Assembly (NCBI GenBank): GCA_033064195.1
Contig: JARBJD010000156.1
Location: forward strand, 62,001 to 126,000
Direction: 5' to 3'
DNA: 64,000 nt
Origin: Blattamonas nauphoetae
Taxonomy: Eukaryota; Preaxostyla; Oxymonadida
Below, one piece after another: positions 32,465 through 43,017 of this stretch. A program made the translations under genes and the position numbers. How positions within the stretch are numbered: position 1 is the first letter of the stretch; the number at the start of each line of letters is the position of its first letter. A model generated the notes under the pieces. It searched no databases and was not told the DNA's origin. It worked only from the letters and a program-made list of their open reading frames with translations.

Positions 32465-33918
32465 TACTGGGCGACACGACGACTTGATTCGGCTGTAAAA
32501 CGGTGTTATTTTTTTGAATAGAGACACAATTTGTTTCAATTTTCTGTAAATGATAGAATAGAGAGGGAGACACCTTGGAACAAAATAGGAGAAGATATTA
32601 AATTCTGAGTGACGCGAAATCTGGAACGGTAAAAAAATGATGGTCATGTCACTCGCGACATGACAAGTGATCCACTTCATCCAGCTCTATCCTTCTAATA
32701 TTTTGTCATTTTTCCCTCGCGAGAGTAACACTCGAGGAGGCGGTCGCCATAAGAGAGAACGAGGTTGTCGATACTTTCTTGTGGGATCGAGTTCCAGGCT
32801 TTGATGACAGCCTTCCGAAGTGAGTCCACAGTGTCGTAAATTGCACAATTTTCATACAATTTGGAAGAGAGAAGAGCCCAGACATGTTCGATGGGATTTA
32901 AATCTGAAGAAAGTGGTGGAAGGAATTTTTGCTTGATGTTTGCTCTTTCGATTCGAGGCATTTCATCTCTTTTCTTGTGCCAGCCGGCGTTGTCGCTGAG
33001 GAGAACACGTGTGTCAAGGGGAGGATCCATTTTTGCCTTGCTGAGGCCGTTGATGACAGCATCAGTATAGGTAGCGCCGTCGATGGTCCCATCTGTCACG
33101 AAAAGCTTGCTCTTAAACCCGACACCAACACATCCCCAAATACCAACTGTATTAGGGTGAGCTCTCGACTTCGACTCAGGTTGCGGCGTGTTTTCTTCCC
33201 GGAGAGACCGGTAGTACTTGTCTGGCCCTCTCCCTCTCACTGTTTTCTCGTCATCGAAGAGACAGAGTTCAGGAAGAAAGCCCTTCGAGATCGTTTCTTT
33301 TGCGAAGTTGTACCGATTCTGGATATGGTGTGGTTGAAAGTGTGGAACTCTGCGGTGTTTGTGGAGACCGATTTTGTTCGCTATGAGGAAGCGTTGGAAG
33401 GAACGGTCGGATCCAGGTAGCTTCAGAGCCTTCTTCAATTGGATCGCGGAGCAGTATGTCTTGTTTTTGATCTCGATCTGGACTTTTTTCAGAGTCTTGC
33501 CGGTGTACAGCTGTGATTGACCTTTTCGATTCATCCATCCTGGTCGTTCATCGACGATCAGCGTGTTGGTGTATTTCGTGACTGTGTTGACTGAGACGTG
33601 GAGCGAGCGAGCTGTCTCATTTCTCCCTTTTCCTTTTCTTCTTTCTCTCTGGATCTTTCTTTGATTTGAGAGAGACAATCTTGGAACCATTGTTGAGCGT
33701 AATCAGCGGTGAATCACGTGTCATGTCGTCCTACACAAGTCCCCCCTACTGTAGCATTTCATGTCATTCTCTCTTATTTTTCACTGTTGTTCTTCCAAAA
33801 AAATCCCAGAGATGTATAACTCAAGGTAGTTGAAGTGAGTGAAAATGAACTCTCAACTCTCTCGGGTTCTGTCAAAAACAAAAATTACAGCCGGATCAAG
33901 TCGCCGTGACGCGCAGTA
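32465..33918 (-). mobile_element. Tc1/mariner transposon, right copy
   Basis: Inverted duplicate of the 19015-20465 element, 1454 bp, with the same termini and the same flanking TA (32463-32464 and 33919-33920). Because it sits at the identical site within the arm, it was copied with the arm rather than inserted separately. IR/DR ends are preserved. Confidence 0.9.
32695..33690 (-). CDS. Tc1-type DD34E transposase, right copy
   Basis: 331 aa, open throughout, identical to the left copy except residues 221-223, where five A and four C (left: four A and five C) give MDP instead of WIL. The catalytic residues at 146/147, 233 and 268 are kept. Which version is active cannot be told from sequence alone; the changed residues lie 10 positions before the second catalytic Asp. 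Confidence 0.92.
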   Translation of the reverse strand: MVPRLSLSNQRKIQRERRKGKGRNETARSLHVSVNTVTKYTNTLIVDERPGWMNRKGQSQLYTGKTLKKVQIEIKNKTYCSAIQLKKALKLPGSDRSFQRFLIANKIGLHKHRRVPHFQPHHIQNRYNFAKETISKGFLPELCLFDDEKTVRGRGPDKYYRSLREENTPQPESKSRAHPNTVGIWGCVGVGFKSKLFVTDGTIDGATYTDAVINGLSKAKMDPPLDTRVLLSDNAGWHKKRDEMPRIERANIKQKFLPPLSSDLNPIEHVWALLSSKLYENCAIYDTVDSLRKAVIKAWNSIPQESIDNLVLSYGDRLLECYSREGKMTKY

Positions 33919-34207
33919 TATCAGGGTATGCCACTATCACAGTATCGTGAAGGCAGAAAATGACGAACACACTTTTAGAAGAGGCTGTGAAATCTTAAAA
34001 CAGAGCAATGCAATGATAATGAACAGCTCACTCAAAAAGCTTTGGATTTTAGCTCGATCGACCCATGATTGTTGAGAAGCCAGACGCAAAGCACTGCATA
34101 ATCGTTCAAAAACATCTTTCTCTTTTACGATTCTTTTCACATTCACTGATTTGCACTTCCTTTCCAATTTCCAAACAGGTGAGATGAAAAGAAACAAGAA
34201 AACAAGA

Positions 34208-35401
34208 TCACACTGGTTCAAGTTCATCTTTCTCGAACGACGCCGACGTGTCGTCGTCCTCAGAGTCAGAATGCATCCGTTCTGTCGATTCTGTCGATCC
34301 TTCGCTGACCTCGTCAGCATCGTCGTCAGAATGATGCGACGAATCACTCTTCGAATGCGAATCACTCGACCACTCCTCTTTCTCACTCTCCGACTGCCCT
34401 TCCGACTCCTTCCCCGACGAAGACGACGACGACAAATCCCCGTCTTCGTCCTCCTCACTCTGCTCCTCTGCCCCACTCTCCTTTCCCTCCCCTGAGAACT
34501 GCACCCGCTGCCCACAAATCACAAACTGCCCATCCTCCCCCTCCTTCTGCCCACCCATCATCCGCTCCAGCTCCAGCCGCTTCTTCTCGTTCAGCCGCCC
34601 CTCCTCCCGCTGCTGCATCTCGCTGATCTCTCGAAACACAACTACCTCTTCAAACCCTTCTTCCGACGACGACTCCCACGACTCCGATTCTGACTCCGAC
34701 TCCCAGTCACTCGACTCCGACTCACTCAGCTGCATCTCGTCCTCCTCCTCGCCCTCCTGCTCCTCCTGCTCCTTCTCCCTCTTCTCCCACATCTTCCGCA
34801 GCAGCTCGTCGTACTCCTTCTTCTTCTCCAACATCAGCTCCTGCCGCTCCTCCTCCGACGACTCCCCAAACGACGGGTCCTTCAGCATCTCCGCATACAG
34901 GTTCACCCGCTTCACAACCGGAAGGCCCTCGCTCTCCTGCTTCGCGATCTCTTCGTCCACCACCATCCCCTGCATCTTCCCCCACTCCCCCATCCTCGCA
35001 AACGCCTCCCGGATCCGCGAGAACTCCGACTGCGACTGGATCAGAATGTGCGCCAGGTGCACAACGAACGACGGGCTCGACGACCCCACACTCCGACCCT
35101 GCTGCGACCCCGCCGACACCGAAGGGTGCGAGAACGTCCGGATCGAGTAGAACGCACGCGACACCGTGATCAGCCTCTCCGAGTGGAACCCAAGCGGCGT
35201 CGCGTCGCCCACCACACGCTCACTCCCAACTCCATCCGCTTCCCCATTTTCGTGCTCGTTCGCTGGCTTGGTGAGGAGTGTGTCTTCTGGCGAACCCAGC
35301 GAGGCCTCATTCTGCTGGTTGTCAGTTGAGGGATACCCAGCTTCCTCTTCCTTCTCATCACCCTCCATCACTTCTGACACCAACTGCGAGGAGGATGCGT
35401 C
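34208..35401 (-). pseudogene. SAPS gene 3' fragment, right copy
   Basis: Contains only the C-terminal ~390 residues of the SAPS protein, from about VMEGDEKEEEAGYP to DELEPV. The SAPS helical repeats are absent. The frame upstream of 35401 enters unrelated sequence. One substitution changes KMREKR to KMWEKR. Without promoter and domain it is best seen as a duplicated fragment, although the acidic tail frame is still open. Confidence 0.8.
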
Positions 35402-35794
35402 ATTGCAGGTCTGGGAGTGGAGAAGAGTGTGTGTGGAGGGAGTGTGTTGGTGGCGCCGGATTCTCTTCCGTCTCCGTCAGCTCCACGTCCATTTGTGTGA
35501 TTGAGACATGAAATCCTCTTCTGCTCGACATGCCACACCCAACCAGGACGCAGCCACTTCTGCTCCGTCCTTCTTCGCGTGGTCGACGGATCGTTGAGTG
35601 CCGATTCTCGATACGTTGTCGTCAGCAGAGAGGTCTCATTGTTCACATTGTCATCAGCAGAGAGGTCTCATTGTTCATTTGGGGTTGAGCTGACTGATTG
35701 ACTCCCATCTTGTTTGATGCTTGTCTTGCGAGTAGTCTTCACTGTCCAGTTCGTTCAGCCAAGATCCCTCTCCAAGACACGCCATCTGCTGTGG
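35402..35794. repeat. Junction sequence with 32-bp tandem duplication
   Basis: Beyond the arm end no gene is recognised. Around 35616-35679 a 32-bp unit containing CAGCAGAGAGGTCTCATTG occurs twice in direct order with one base difference. Such short duplications are often left by end-joining repair or transposon activity; it lies about 220 bp from the arm junction. Confidence 0.55.
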
Positions 35795-36797
35795 CTAAGC
35801 GAAGTTGATTCCCAAAACCTGAAGGATTTTGAACGAGTAGTGCCTCACCACGCTTATGAATCTCGATTTGTCGTAATGCAGGGTTTGTTCAGTTCCATCT
35901 CTGAACCCTTCTTGTTCCAGGGTCTGCAACAACATCCTCCCCCTGCCCGAAGACACCACTCCATTGCTCTTCCATTTGTCTATGTTGTTGGATATCAACG
36001 AGAGTACGTCGTAATGGGTGCGGTGGTCTTCCACTTTTGAGAGAAGGGACTGGAAAGCCATGGGGACGAGAGAAGAACAGATAAAATTGAGTGTTGGTTG
36101 GTGGGATACACTTGTTTCAAAGACATAAACGAGCATTTCCAATGTTTCCTTGCATTCCTTGATCCACGACAGAAGGAGACGATTTCGACTGATCTGGATG
36201 AGAGATGGTTCCATTGGAATCAAGATTGCATGCAACACAATCTCTCGGATTGATTCAGGCGTAGTGTCGGAAGTGGCAGCGAGAACTTGAACCTCTTTGG
36301 CGGGGGAAAGCCTGACGTGATGTCTGAGAATCCAGAGGAGACGGTGGAGGGCAGTCTTATCATCGAGCACTGAAAGATCTTGCAAGCGAAGGGTAGAAAG
36401 GATTCCGGGAATTTGGCCTGTTAAGCTGTGTCCAGTCGAGGTGTGATTGTCCAGTCCAATGTCCAGTCTCCTATTTGGGCGTCGCAGCGCTGGTAAAAAT
36501 CTATTATGCTTTCGACAGCTCGATCTCAATACGAATCGTGGTTGGAGGGATGATATTAAAGAAAGCATCCACAGAATGCCTGTGAAAGAGGATATCTCCT
36601 GCCCACATACACGTGTAGAGAGTTGGGGATCGATTCATGAACAGCATGGGTTCGATCAAAGAGTGAATCTCACTCTTGGTGTTTTCTGCGTTCAGACAAG
36701 AAAAGAACGAGATACATACAAACAAATGGCATATCTCAAAGAATGAGGAATGAATGATGTGGGATCTGATGAAAACAGAATGCGAATGAATGTGCAA
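35795..36797 (-). pseudogene. 3' end of an armadillo/HEAT-like family gene, broken
   Basis: The frame 36568-35795 encodes a helical protein end: REIVLHAILIPMEPSLIQIS, NRLLLSWIKECKETLEML, SGRGRMLLQTLEQEGFRDG, then HYSFKILQVLGINF. This arrangement (R..LLQ.LEqEGf.D..EQ.L..D) resembles the C-terminus of a large family I associate with oxymonads. Upstream (36500-36700) a related-looking stretch (SEIHSLIEPMLFMNRS) lies in another frame, and a 5' end is missing here. The likely 5' part is at 39940-40321. Function unknown. Confidence 0.55.
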
Positions 36798-39570
36798 ATC
36801 CTCCTCTCCCTACTCTTCATGTTCTCTCGCTTTTATCATCTCCTCATCATGCTTCTTTGTACTCTTCTCTCGTTGTGTTCTTTCTCCAATTCTAGACGGC
36901 GTCTGTTTGTTAAGTTGAGTAGTCCAGATAAACATGGTGAGGAGTCAGATATAGTTCAGATTTGAAGATTTGCTGTTTCGGATCATCGCACGGGTTCGAC
37001 GAGACGATAAATTTCGAGCATCCTCTTTGTACGAGGAGTTGGAGTATCGCTCACTCGCCTGATATTCTTTGACTCTCACAGAGTGTGGATGAAACCTGAA
37101 TCGACAGCGTTGATTGATAAGTTGTTTGTTGGACACCATCTGCTTGGAACAATCACATTGGATCGATGGGAGAGAAGTTTCAGTGGTGACAAAGTTGAAT
37201 CAACTTGGGAGAAGATAGAACGATAAAAATGAATATCACACCACTTCCGAACTAAGTTTCGATTGAAGGAGATGAGGGGAGACTAGAAGGGTGTTTAATT
37301 CGAGAAATGTTGTCATTTATCCTTTCTGTTCTTCGTTTGATCCTGGACAAGTTCGAAGTGTCGATGATGGTTGGGATGAAAGGGGATAATTATGGAGTTT
37401 GCGCATCGATAGAATCGTTTTTAATCACAAAGAGTAACTTAACACCGATCAATCGTCGGATATTGTTCGGATGCGTTTAGGTGAACTCGTCGTTCAACCA
37501 GTACAACTCCGCAAACATTGCTACATGTATTTTCTAAATGGAGTGAATGAGAAGACGTTGAAAGTGGAGAGGTGGGAATCCACACTGTAGTGATTTTGTC
37601 CCCGTTCGAGAGATGTCGCGTTCACCACATCCAATTCTGACTCCTGTTCCTCATTGTCGAAGATCAAGACAGGAAGATGATGTGCTTCAATTCCTTCTTC
37701 CTTGTTTTTCTCTCCTCCGCTTCTTTCCGCTCACCTTTAGATTCTTTCGCTATCTTCTCTTATCTGTTCCTCAGTCCCTGTTCAAATGAGAGAAGTGAAT
37801 ATAAGAGTGATGAAGGACAAATCAAATCAAAAAAACGTCAAAAGAAAATAAGCGAGAGATGGCTACCGAAAATAGCAACTCCACCATCCTTGTGCATTTT
37901 GGGGCACAATTTGTCCATCATTGTGAAAGGTTCCTTTGTACACATTCGAATTTCTTTATCTTTCCACATGATGACTGTCGTTCGTTTCTTCTCAGAGCAG
38001 AAGGGGAACGAAAGATGGATTGTGTCGACTTGTCGCATGTGGATGAGTGATCACTCTGTTCCTGCGAGAGATTGAGATAGAGTGTGTGAAGGAGGTGTCA
38101 ATACATTGAAAAAAAAGAGAGAAAACACTGTCAATGACGATTCAAACCGTTGTGAGTTTGGCCACATCCAGGGCCAGCAAAACGCAGAGATGAAGACATT
38201 GCAGTGCCCAAACAAAGAGAGGAGATCTAATATTAATCAAAAAAGTGAGAGATAAGTGGTAAAATCAAACTGCAATCGGAATTGAGAATGAACTGTGTCC
38301 CTTAATACAGTGGGGAAGGCAAAACTGCAACGCTGACAGAAGCGTCCTTTTTCCATTTTGCCTCCATTTCACGATTTTTATCCATATGATCGTTTCAGAA
38401 AATAAACGCTGAGAAACAATCTTGTTGACGTGACGAGAAAAAGAAACAACATGGTTTGATCTTCCAATCATTCTCCTCCAATCGCGTCCAGTCGCTCTTC
38501 CTTTCACAGTTTGACTTAATACACTCTTTCAAACTGTTTTTCAAATTTCTTCCACAATCAGACAAGCTATTCAGCCAGATTCGACAATTGTTACTGTTCA
38601 GCCAATTCAAGGTGTTTATTGTTTTTGTGTTCATCTTTATTTTGAACATCTGACAACAATCCTGCTATTCTCAGAATTTCTCTCTCACCAGACAAGAATA
38701 GCAGTCAAGCTGAAGTGAACACGACTCATGCCGACAGTTCCCATCAAGTTGCTTTTCGATGGAACCAAACAAAACTCCACGTTTTCATGGTGTGTCCTCA
38801 CTTTTTCTCATCACTTTTGTACTGAATGTTTTCCTCTCACCTTTCTCTTGCCCTGCTTTCTTTCTCTCTCTCAACTATAGCTGAAATTGTTCCTGCTTTG
38901 ACACATCTCGAAACTATTTCTGTCGGAAATATGTCTCACAGTCGAATCAGATAATTTTGAGGATCACCCCGGACGTCACAGAAGAGTTTTCTGTGCGAAC
39001 AGGAAAAAACAGGATCTTTCGATGTTCGAGTCAATTGACCTTTCAGCTCCGAATCCTGACTCAAGCATACCTTGTCTGAGATTATTCTGTCATTCAATTG
39101 TCAAACTCCGTTTTGAAAGCAGAAAAGGCAACTTCAAAAATACAGCGACTGTTTCACACTCTTAAACTCGAAAGAAGGGACAAAATAGCGAGATATGTGA
39201 GAAAGATACCAATTTACATTTGTCCGTTTCTTCTTTTTAATCCATTCAAAAGGATAATGCCATTGTGGATTCTCACTTTTAACTTTTCCCCCTTTTCTCA
39301 GTTTATCTCTCCATTTCGACATTTATTTTACTTTTATCTGTATTCTTACCGAAATTGTTTGCGTAAGTCGAATTGAGCAATAAAAACGAGTTTATCCGAC
39401 TGAGATCCGATCTCACCCCAAGTGGTCATTTTGGGTCCTCACAGACCAACCAGGCTGTTTTGACAGCGAGCGTCTAAAGGAGCACTTACCAACTCTCCAA
39501 GGAAGAAAATAAACACAGTATGGTCTCCCTAGCTTTCTCATGTGGGCGTTGCAGTTTAATCTTCCGCACT
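36798..39570. other. Gene-poor stretch
   Basis: About 2.8 kb with no convincing gene. Short open frames occur but none has the look of conserved protein, and none joins well with neighbours by GT..AG splicing. A 20-codon start (MPTVPIKLLFDGTKQNSTFS, 38729) followed by an intron-like pyrimidine stretch does not continue in frame. A small hairpin-forming pair (TGCTATTC / GAATAGCA) lies near 38663-38705. AT content is high. Confidence 0.5.
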
Positions 39571-39574
39571 GTAG

Positions 39575-39925
39575 GTGTCGATTGGACAGTCCAGGACTGG
39601 ACAGTCCATTGGACAGTCCAATTTGGCCGACTCTTCAAAACCTCAAAAAACGGGATGCACTAATTGTGTAGACTTCAGAAAAAAAATTTCAGCGAAATGT
39701 CCAGTCACGTCCAATGACGTCCAATGGTGGGTGGATCAAGTCGAGATTCACACTTGGCTAAATATGATCAAATTATCTCCATTTCGCTATTTCTTAAGTG
39801 ATTATTGTCATTTCTTTGTGAAAATGATTGAATGAGTGAATTGAGGATGAGAGAAGCAAGTCTAAAAATGAATGTCCAATAGAGGTCGATTGTCCAGTCC
39901 AACATTGGCAACGTCCAATCCAATT
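39575..39925. repeat. Cluster of GGACAGTCCA / GATTGTCCAGTCCAA repeats
   Basis: Between 39579 and 39625 the palindrome-like unit TTGGACAGTCCA recurs three times. CCAGTC/GTCCAATG units recur at 39698-39730, and GATTGTCCAGTCCAA appears at 39888-39902. The same 15-mer occurs in the same orientation at 36446-36460 inside the broken armadillo gene. The units at 39579-39625 and 39888-39925 are arranged partly inverted, which could be the ends of a short element. Confidence 0.6.
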
Positions 39926-39939
39926 AACATGCCAACCGG

Positions 39940-40321
39940 GAATGAGTTTGGAGGAGACAAGGGCCAGTTTGCACGAAGATGAACAAAAATAAAAACATGT
40001 TTCAATCACTTCGAGAGAACTCCTGAAGACCGATGGAGAGGGCGAAGATAAGAGCACAGTCATCGACTCTACAAACACTGCTGTGAAATTTGAGGAGTCT
40101 TGCCCAATGGCCTTCAACAAATCATCAACACGGTCAGAGTACTTTATATTCAATCTGATTGAAGAAAGAAAAGTTGAAGCTTGAAGATGAAGCTCCTCAT
40201 CAAATGTGTAGCCATCTCTGACCATTGAAACAAGAGAGACGAAGGCGTGTGCAACAGAATCAACTGTGAATTTATCATTAGGATTCCATTTCAGGAATGG
40301 AGAGTATTCTGGATAAATCAC
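39940..40321 (-). pseudogene. 5' end of the armadillo/HEAT-like family gene
   Basis: The frame encodes YPEYSPFLKWNPNDKFTVDS, VAHAFVSLVSMVRDGYTFDE, LLKAIGQDSSNFTAVFVESM, then SSPSPSVFRSSLEVIETC and ends KLALVSSKLIP before running into repeat sequence. This is the kind of N-terminus (PFLKW......V......LV......f.....) I expect for the family whose C-terminus lies at 35.8-36.6 kb on the same strand. No good ATG precedes it. Together the two pieces suggest one gene split by about 3.3 kb. Confidence 0.5.
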
Positions 40322-40763
40322 ATGAGAATAAGGAGAAAACGATGGATACCGTCTGAAGAGATCATCGTTGGGTACTTAATTACACTATTCTGGGGAAGTG
40401 GAATAATTCAATAATAATCGTGGGACGATCAATCATGATTTGGAATCTTGAGTTAATTTGCACTCGATGTGTTATGAACCAAGACAATCTGGTAAGGGAG
40501 GTCCATTGACAGAGTTTCAGAAAACGATACCACCAGACCCGCACAGTTGAAGTCAGAGAACGAACGAACAGAACGAAGGAAAAGGCAGTTCTGGAAGAAG
40601 CACGGAACGTGTGAAACCAGGAGATCTCGTGTGAAAGTGAACAGAAAGGGAAGACAGAAGCGCAAATGATCCATATAGAAAGATAGGTCGAATAATGGCA
40701 CAAGCCCTGAAAACCGGGCAGTCAAACACGAACAGAAAGATGTGGGTAGGAACAGAAGGGCAA
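40322..40763. other. Intergenic stretch, possible coding remnant
   Basis: On the minus strand an open stretch (40453-40725) reads GLVPLFDLSFYMDHLRFCLP and FSDFNCAGLVVSFSETLSMD. It looks protein-like, but I cannot assign or splice it. No other signal is seen. Confidence 0.25.
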
Positions 40764-43006
40764 TTACTTAAAGATCACCACGGGGTGATCAGCAGCAAAG
40801 ACAGATTGTGGTTTCTGGTTGAGGCAGATGGAGAAGCGGATGTAGGCACCTGGGCAGACATAATCGATGTCGCCGGCAGGGAGCTTCCGAAGGTCGCAGA
40901 AGACATTGTCGGGGAACTGGGAATGGAGGAGGGAAAGAGAGAGTGACGAGATGTTGGGAAACTGTAGAATCGCCAAGAAAAGAAAAAACTATAATAATTA
41001 TCTTAATAACTCTCACGACAGGTTTTTCATCGTTGCATACATCTGCTGAGTACAACCAAGCGATTCCTCGCATTTTGTTCCACGTCGACATAACCGTCCC
41101 CACAAATCGCTGCGACGAGTGAAGCGACGGAAAGATGGCCAAATACTGTTGCAGCATCGCTGCATTCTTCGCTTGAATGATTTGCTCGAAGTTGGGCACG
41201 GTTTGGCTGGGCAGTTGGGAGGGCGGTGGGTGGCGGCTGATTGGCGTTATGGTGTCGAGTGGAATCGGCTGAGGAATCGACGGAAAGAATACTTGGAACT
41301 TGTTGTTCGGCACTGGCTTGGATGGGGCTGGATGGATTTGAATCGCTTGCGGGTGGAGGATCGCACCAGACGATCTGTTCTGCGGGTCATTCACAGCAAG
41401 TGGAATGTAGGGCGCTTGCGGGCGAGGACGATTCCATTGGAACTTGTGCAGTGTCTCCACGGTCTGTCTCGGCGGCTGGGTGACGGGAGGAGTGGTGAGA
41501 TTTGACAACAGGATGATTTTCGGGCTTTTCTCCCGGTGTGCGAAGTTGGGAGCCTCATAAAGAGTTGGAGAAGGCGGGCTCAAAGCGGCAAAGCGCAGCG
41601 GGTCCTTCGCAGTCTCCGTCGGGTAGGACAGGTCGTCGCTCGGCTGTCCGTCCATCAAAACTGTGGTTGGTGTCTGGTCAACATGCGGGGCAGCATAAAC
41701 AAACGGAGAAGGAGGGCTGGCACTGGGAGAGGTGCGTGTGGGGGACCCCTTGACAGGCTCTGAGGAGTGTGAGCGTGGATTCGAAGAGGTCGCTTTGGAG
41801 CATCTCTCAGTGTCGGAACAGCGGCGGCGATGCGGAGAGAGAAGGTTGGGAGACGTTGGGAGCGAGAATCCGTGGCGCTCGGAGCCTGTGTTTTGTGAAT
41901 CGGCAAAAATAACATCTAACTGACTCGACCGGTCAGATACAAAAGAAAAGTTGTTAAAGATAGTATAATGCGAGGAATTAGCATCATCGGACACTTCTGA
42001 TGGAAAGGGACTCACGGAAACACTCTGACTGAGTGGATCCAAAATGCGCTTTTGCTCGTTTATACGGGGCTCAGGCTTGACTGGTGGGGTAAGCGCGTGT
42101 GGAAGCTGTTCTGGATTAGCTCCAAGGGATATTTTGTGATCGGATACCGTTTTAGTGAGCGCTGGATGAGAATCAGGGTCATGGCGGATGGGAGTGTCGC
42201 TGGTGGTCTGATGATGACTTGGTGGAAGGAAGCTCGATGTTAGGTTGAATGATACGTCAGGTTCGTTGAACGAAGACTGTTGAAACATTCAAGTAACTTT
42301 CATAAAACGACGTCTATGGACCTGATCTGATCCATTCCTTATTCTTGTGAGAAACTGACTGTGAACTCCGCATACCTTGATATTGACGATACCTGAACAT
42401 TGGTGGGGGTCGTAACATTGTCTAAAATCCTTGGGACGAACAAAAAACGCCTTCTCCCATCTTTCTGCTCGTCCTCTCGAATTAGGCTTGAAATGAAGCG
42501 CTCCTTCCAACATTTGATGCGAGTGTGCCAATCATTGTAGTATTTTCTCTGCTGTAGTGCGTTTAGAATCGACAGATAGAGAAGGAAGTTAAAAAGGTGA
42601 AATGAGAAGATGTGGTTGAGAATGACTATCCAGGAACACCTGGAAACAAAAGAGGATGAAAGAAGGGCGGAGATGAAGACACAAACGTCAGGAATCCTGC
42701 AAACGGATGAGGAGAGAACGAACTCAAAAGAAAGAGTCAAAGACGAGAATGAGAATGGAGAATGAAGCTCACCAAAATATCAACGACCTCAACGAGTTCT
42801 GCTTCAAAGATGAGGGGCAGGAATCGCAATGTGCCTTGATATTCACGAATTCACGTCACAAAGCAACGATCACGAGTTATCTGGACGAGTGATGGTTCCA
42901 TGGAGATCAACACTTCACGCAGCACCCCGTTTCTGAGAGCTTTGCGGCGGCTTCCGACATTTGTGGTGGGTGATCGAAGAGTGTCGGAAGTGGTTGTTGT
43001 GAACAT
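40764..43006 (-). CDS. Pro/Ser-rich protein with possible OB/cold-shock fold
   Basis: Best model: start near 43006 (MFTTTTSDTLRSPTTNVG), several short exons (TLRFLPLIFEAELVEVVDIL; then RKYYNDWHTRIKCWKERF..RRFLFVPRILDNVTTPTNVQ), and a ~117-bp intron. Next comes the long exon SSFNEPDVSFNLTSSFLPPS onward, about 400 residues of Pro/Ser/Thr-rich disorder. The C-terminal part (MRGIAWLYSADVC, intron, FPDNVFCDLRKLPAGDIDYV, CPGAYIRFSIC) follows the beta pattern of a cold-shock/OB domain (G.i.wl, dvF.....l, .G..v.F). An RNA-binding role is therefore possible but unproven. The 5' exons are the least certain part. The proposed start is only 11 bp after the stop of the next gene upstream. Confidence 0.5.
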
Positions 43007-43017
43007 GCTGCCCCGAT

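Larger units (their letters stand above)
28448..35401 (-). repeat. Right arm of large inverted repeat (~6.95 kb)
   Basis: Inverted copy of 17532-24486, with nearly identical sequence. It ends at 28448 (inner), where stop codons directly precede the gene B frame, and at 35401 (outer), where the SAPS frame breaks into unrelated sequence. Both gene ends are cut, so this arm looks like the derived copy. Differences from the left arm cluster in homopolymers (for example A7 against A6 near 30245, A5/C4 against A6/C3 near 31245-31280). They may be real or may be consensus errors. Confidence 0.93.

Noticed and set aside
17532-35401. The whole inverted structure as one giant transposon with 7-kb terminal repeats
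   Set aside because: The outer left boundary lies inside an intact SAPS gene that continues upstream, and there is no target duplication. A segmental duplication explains it better.
24487-35401. A virus-like or Polinton-type element
   Set aside because: No capsid, polymerase B, integrase or ATPase-like frame was seen; only plain DNA transposon remnants and host-like spliced genes.
38729-38800. A gene starting MPTVPIKLLFDG
   Set aside because: The only plausible intron leads straight to a stop codon; no further exons were found.
42856-43006. A further armadillo-family fragment (VLREVLISMEPSLVQITRDR against VLHAILIPMEPSLIQISRNR at 36.2 kb)
   Set aside because: The likeness covers about 20 residues only, and the stretch splices plausibly into the gene at 40764-43006. 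I treated it as chance or distant similarity.
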